Below are positions 4,733 to 5,030 of a stretch of 5,030 bases of DNA, piece by piece. Origin of the DNA: Burkholderiales bacterium (GTDB lineage: Bacteria > Pseudomonadota > Gammaproteobacteria > Burkholderiales > Burkholderiaceae_D); NCBI GenBank assembly GCA_016197345.1, contig JACPVY010000282.1, positions 1-5,030 on the forward strand, in the 5' to 3' direction. The notes under the pieces were generated by a model. That model did not search any database and was not told the origin of the DNA. It saw only the letters and a list, made by a program, of their open reading frames with translations. Positions within the stretch are counted from its first letter, which is position 1; each line of letters opens with the position of its first letter. Both the position numbers and the translations under genes were made by a program.

Positions 4733-5030
4733 GCAGTTCCAAAGCGCCGTCGTCTTCGCCTATCACAATGTGGGCGTGCGCTGTTTGCAAGTGCTGCTAG
4801 CGCGTGGTGTCGATGTCAAGCTCGTCGTCAGCCATCAAGATAATCCGCTTGAAACGATTTGGTTTGAATCTGTCGCCGCACTATGCCAGCGACACGGCAT
4901 CCCCTGCATCACCCCCGATGCTAGCGAATTAGCGCAAGTGGAACAGCGCATCGCCGCCCTCGCCCCAGATTTGATCTTAAGCTTTTATTACCGCAACATG
5001 CTACCGACCATCTTGCTCGCGCTAGCAAAA
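4725..5030 (+). CDS. arnA: ArnA-like formyltransferase, N-terminal part (cut by window end)
   Basis: The first 102 residues resemble the N-terminal formyltransferase domain of ArnA, which uses 10-formyltetrahydrofolate to formylate UDP-4-amino-4-deoxy-L-arabinose in the cytoplasm. Visible: VVFAYHNVG (9-17), the SHQDNP segment (36-41) corresponding to E. coli THTDNP, a RHGIP segment (56-60), and the APDLILSFYYR stretch (80-90), very close to E. coli SPDVIFSFYYR. The window ends just before the expected FNLHGSLLP segment with the catalytic Asn and His, so activity cannot be judged. E. coli ArnA is a fusion with a C-terminal UDP-glucuronate dehydrogenase of about 660 residues in total. In some bacteria the two halves are separate genes, and which applies here cannot be seen. 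The gene overlaps the arnC-like gene by eight bases and has its own GAGG site. Formyltransferases for other amino sugars are the alternative. Confidence 0.82.
   Translation, partial: MPKQFQSAVVFAYHNVGVRCLQVLLARGVDVKLVVSHQDNPLETIWFESVAALCQRHGIPCITPDASELAQVEQRIAALAPDLILSFYYRNMLPTILLALAK

Overview
The window looks like a chromosomal segment of a Gram-negative proteobacterium. My best guess is a betaproteobacterium of the Burkholderiales (Oxalobacteraceae-like), because GC content is near half and the Arn-type glycosyltransferase resembles, from memory, the wording of Burkholderiales homologues. This placement is an inference; no rRNA or other phylogenetic marker is present. The left half (1-2616) is AT-richer, gene-poor accessory sequence. 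The right half (2617-5030) is a compact plus-strand operon with more even codon use.

Left half. Positions 1-308 hold no credible gene, only a degenerate direct repeat and short palindromes. A minus-strand gene (309-623) encodes a small exported protein with a DUF3761 domain. Positions 624-1222 hold no confident gene but contain small overlapping plus-strand frames, the last ending in a likely membrane helix; I read this as eroded phage-like sequence or unrecognised small genes. A minus-strand gene (1223-1474) encodes a Lar-type zinc-ribbon protein, a family typical of phages, and a possible terminator hairpin overlaps its stop codon. A further minus-strand gene (1548-2030) encodes an unrecognised exported protein. 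Positions 2031-2616 form a long intergenic stretch rich in structure: a hairpin, three 10-base-phased CCCCAA repeats, a perfect 13-bp inverted repeat, and a 179-bp composite palindromic element (2350-2528) with near-identical inverted ends.

Right half. This is the start of an arn-type operon: an ArnB-like PLP aminotransferase (2617-3762), an ArnC-like undecaprenyl-phosphate glycosyltransferase (3830-4732), and the N-terminus of an ArnA-like formyltransferase (4725 to the window end). In the known pathway ArnB makes UDP-4-amino-4-deoxy-L-arabinose, the ArnA formyltransferase domain formylates it, and ArnC moves the formylated sugar to undecaprenyl phosphate. After deformylation (ArnD) and transfer (ArnT) the sugar decorates lipid A and lowers its negative charge. 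ArnD, ArnT and the ArnA dehydrogenase are not in view.

The most notable observation is in the ArnC-like gene. It is open from end to end but lacks about 30 residues after its N-terminal YNE motif, exactly where the family carries its conserved DDGS segment. The catalytic-domain DAD motif and the two membrane helices remain. This is either a recent in-frame deletion that probably inactivates the enzyme, or an assembly error. I found no CRISPR array, tRNA, rRNA, intact insertion sequence or clearly novel defence system.
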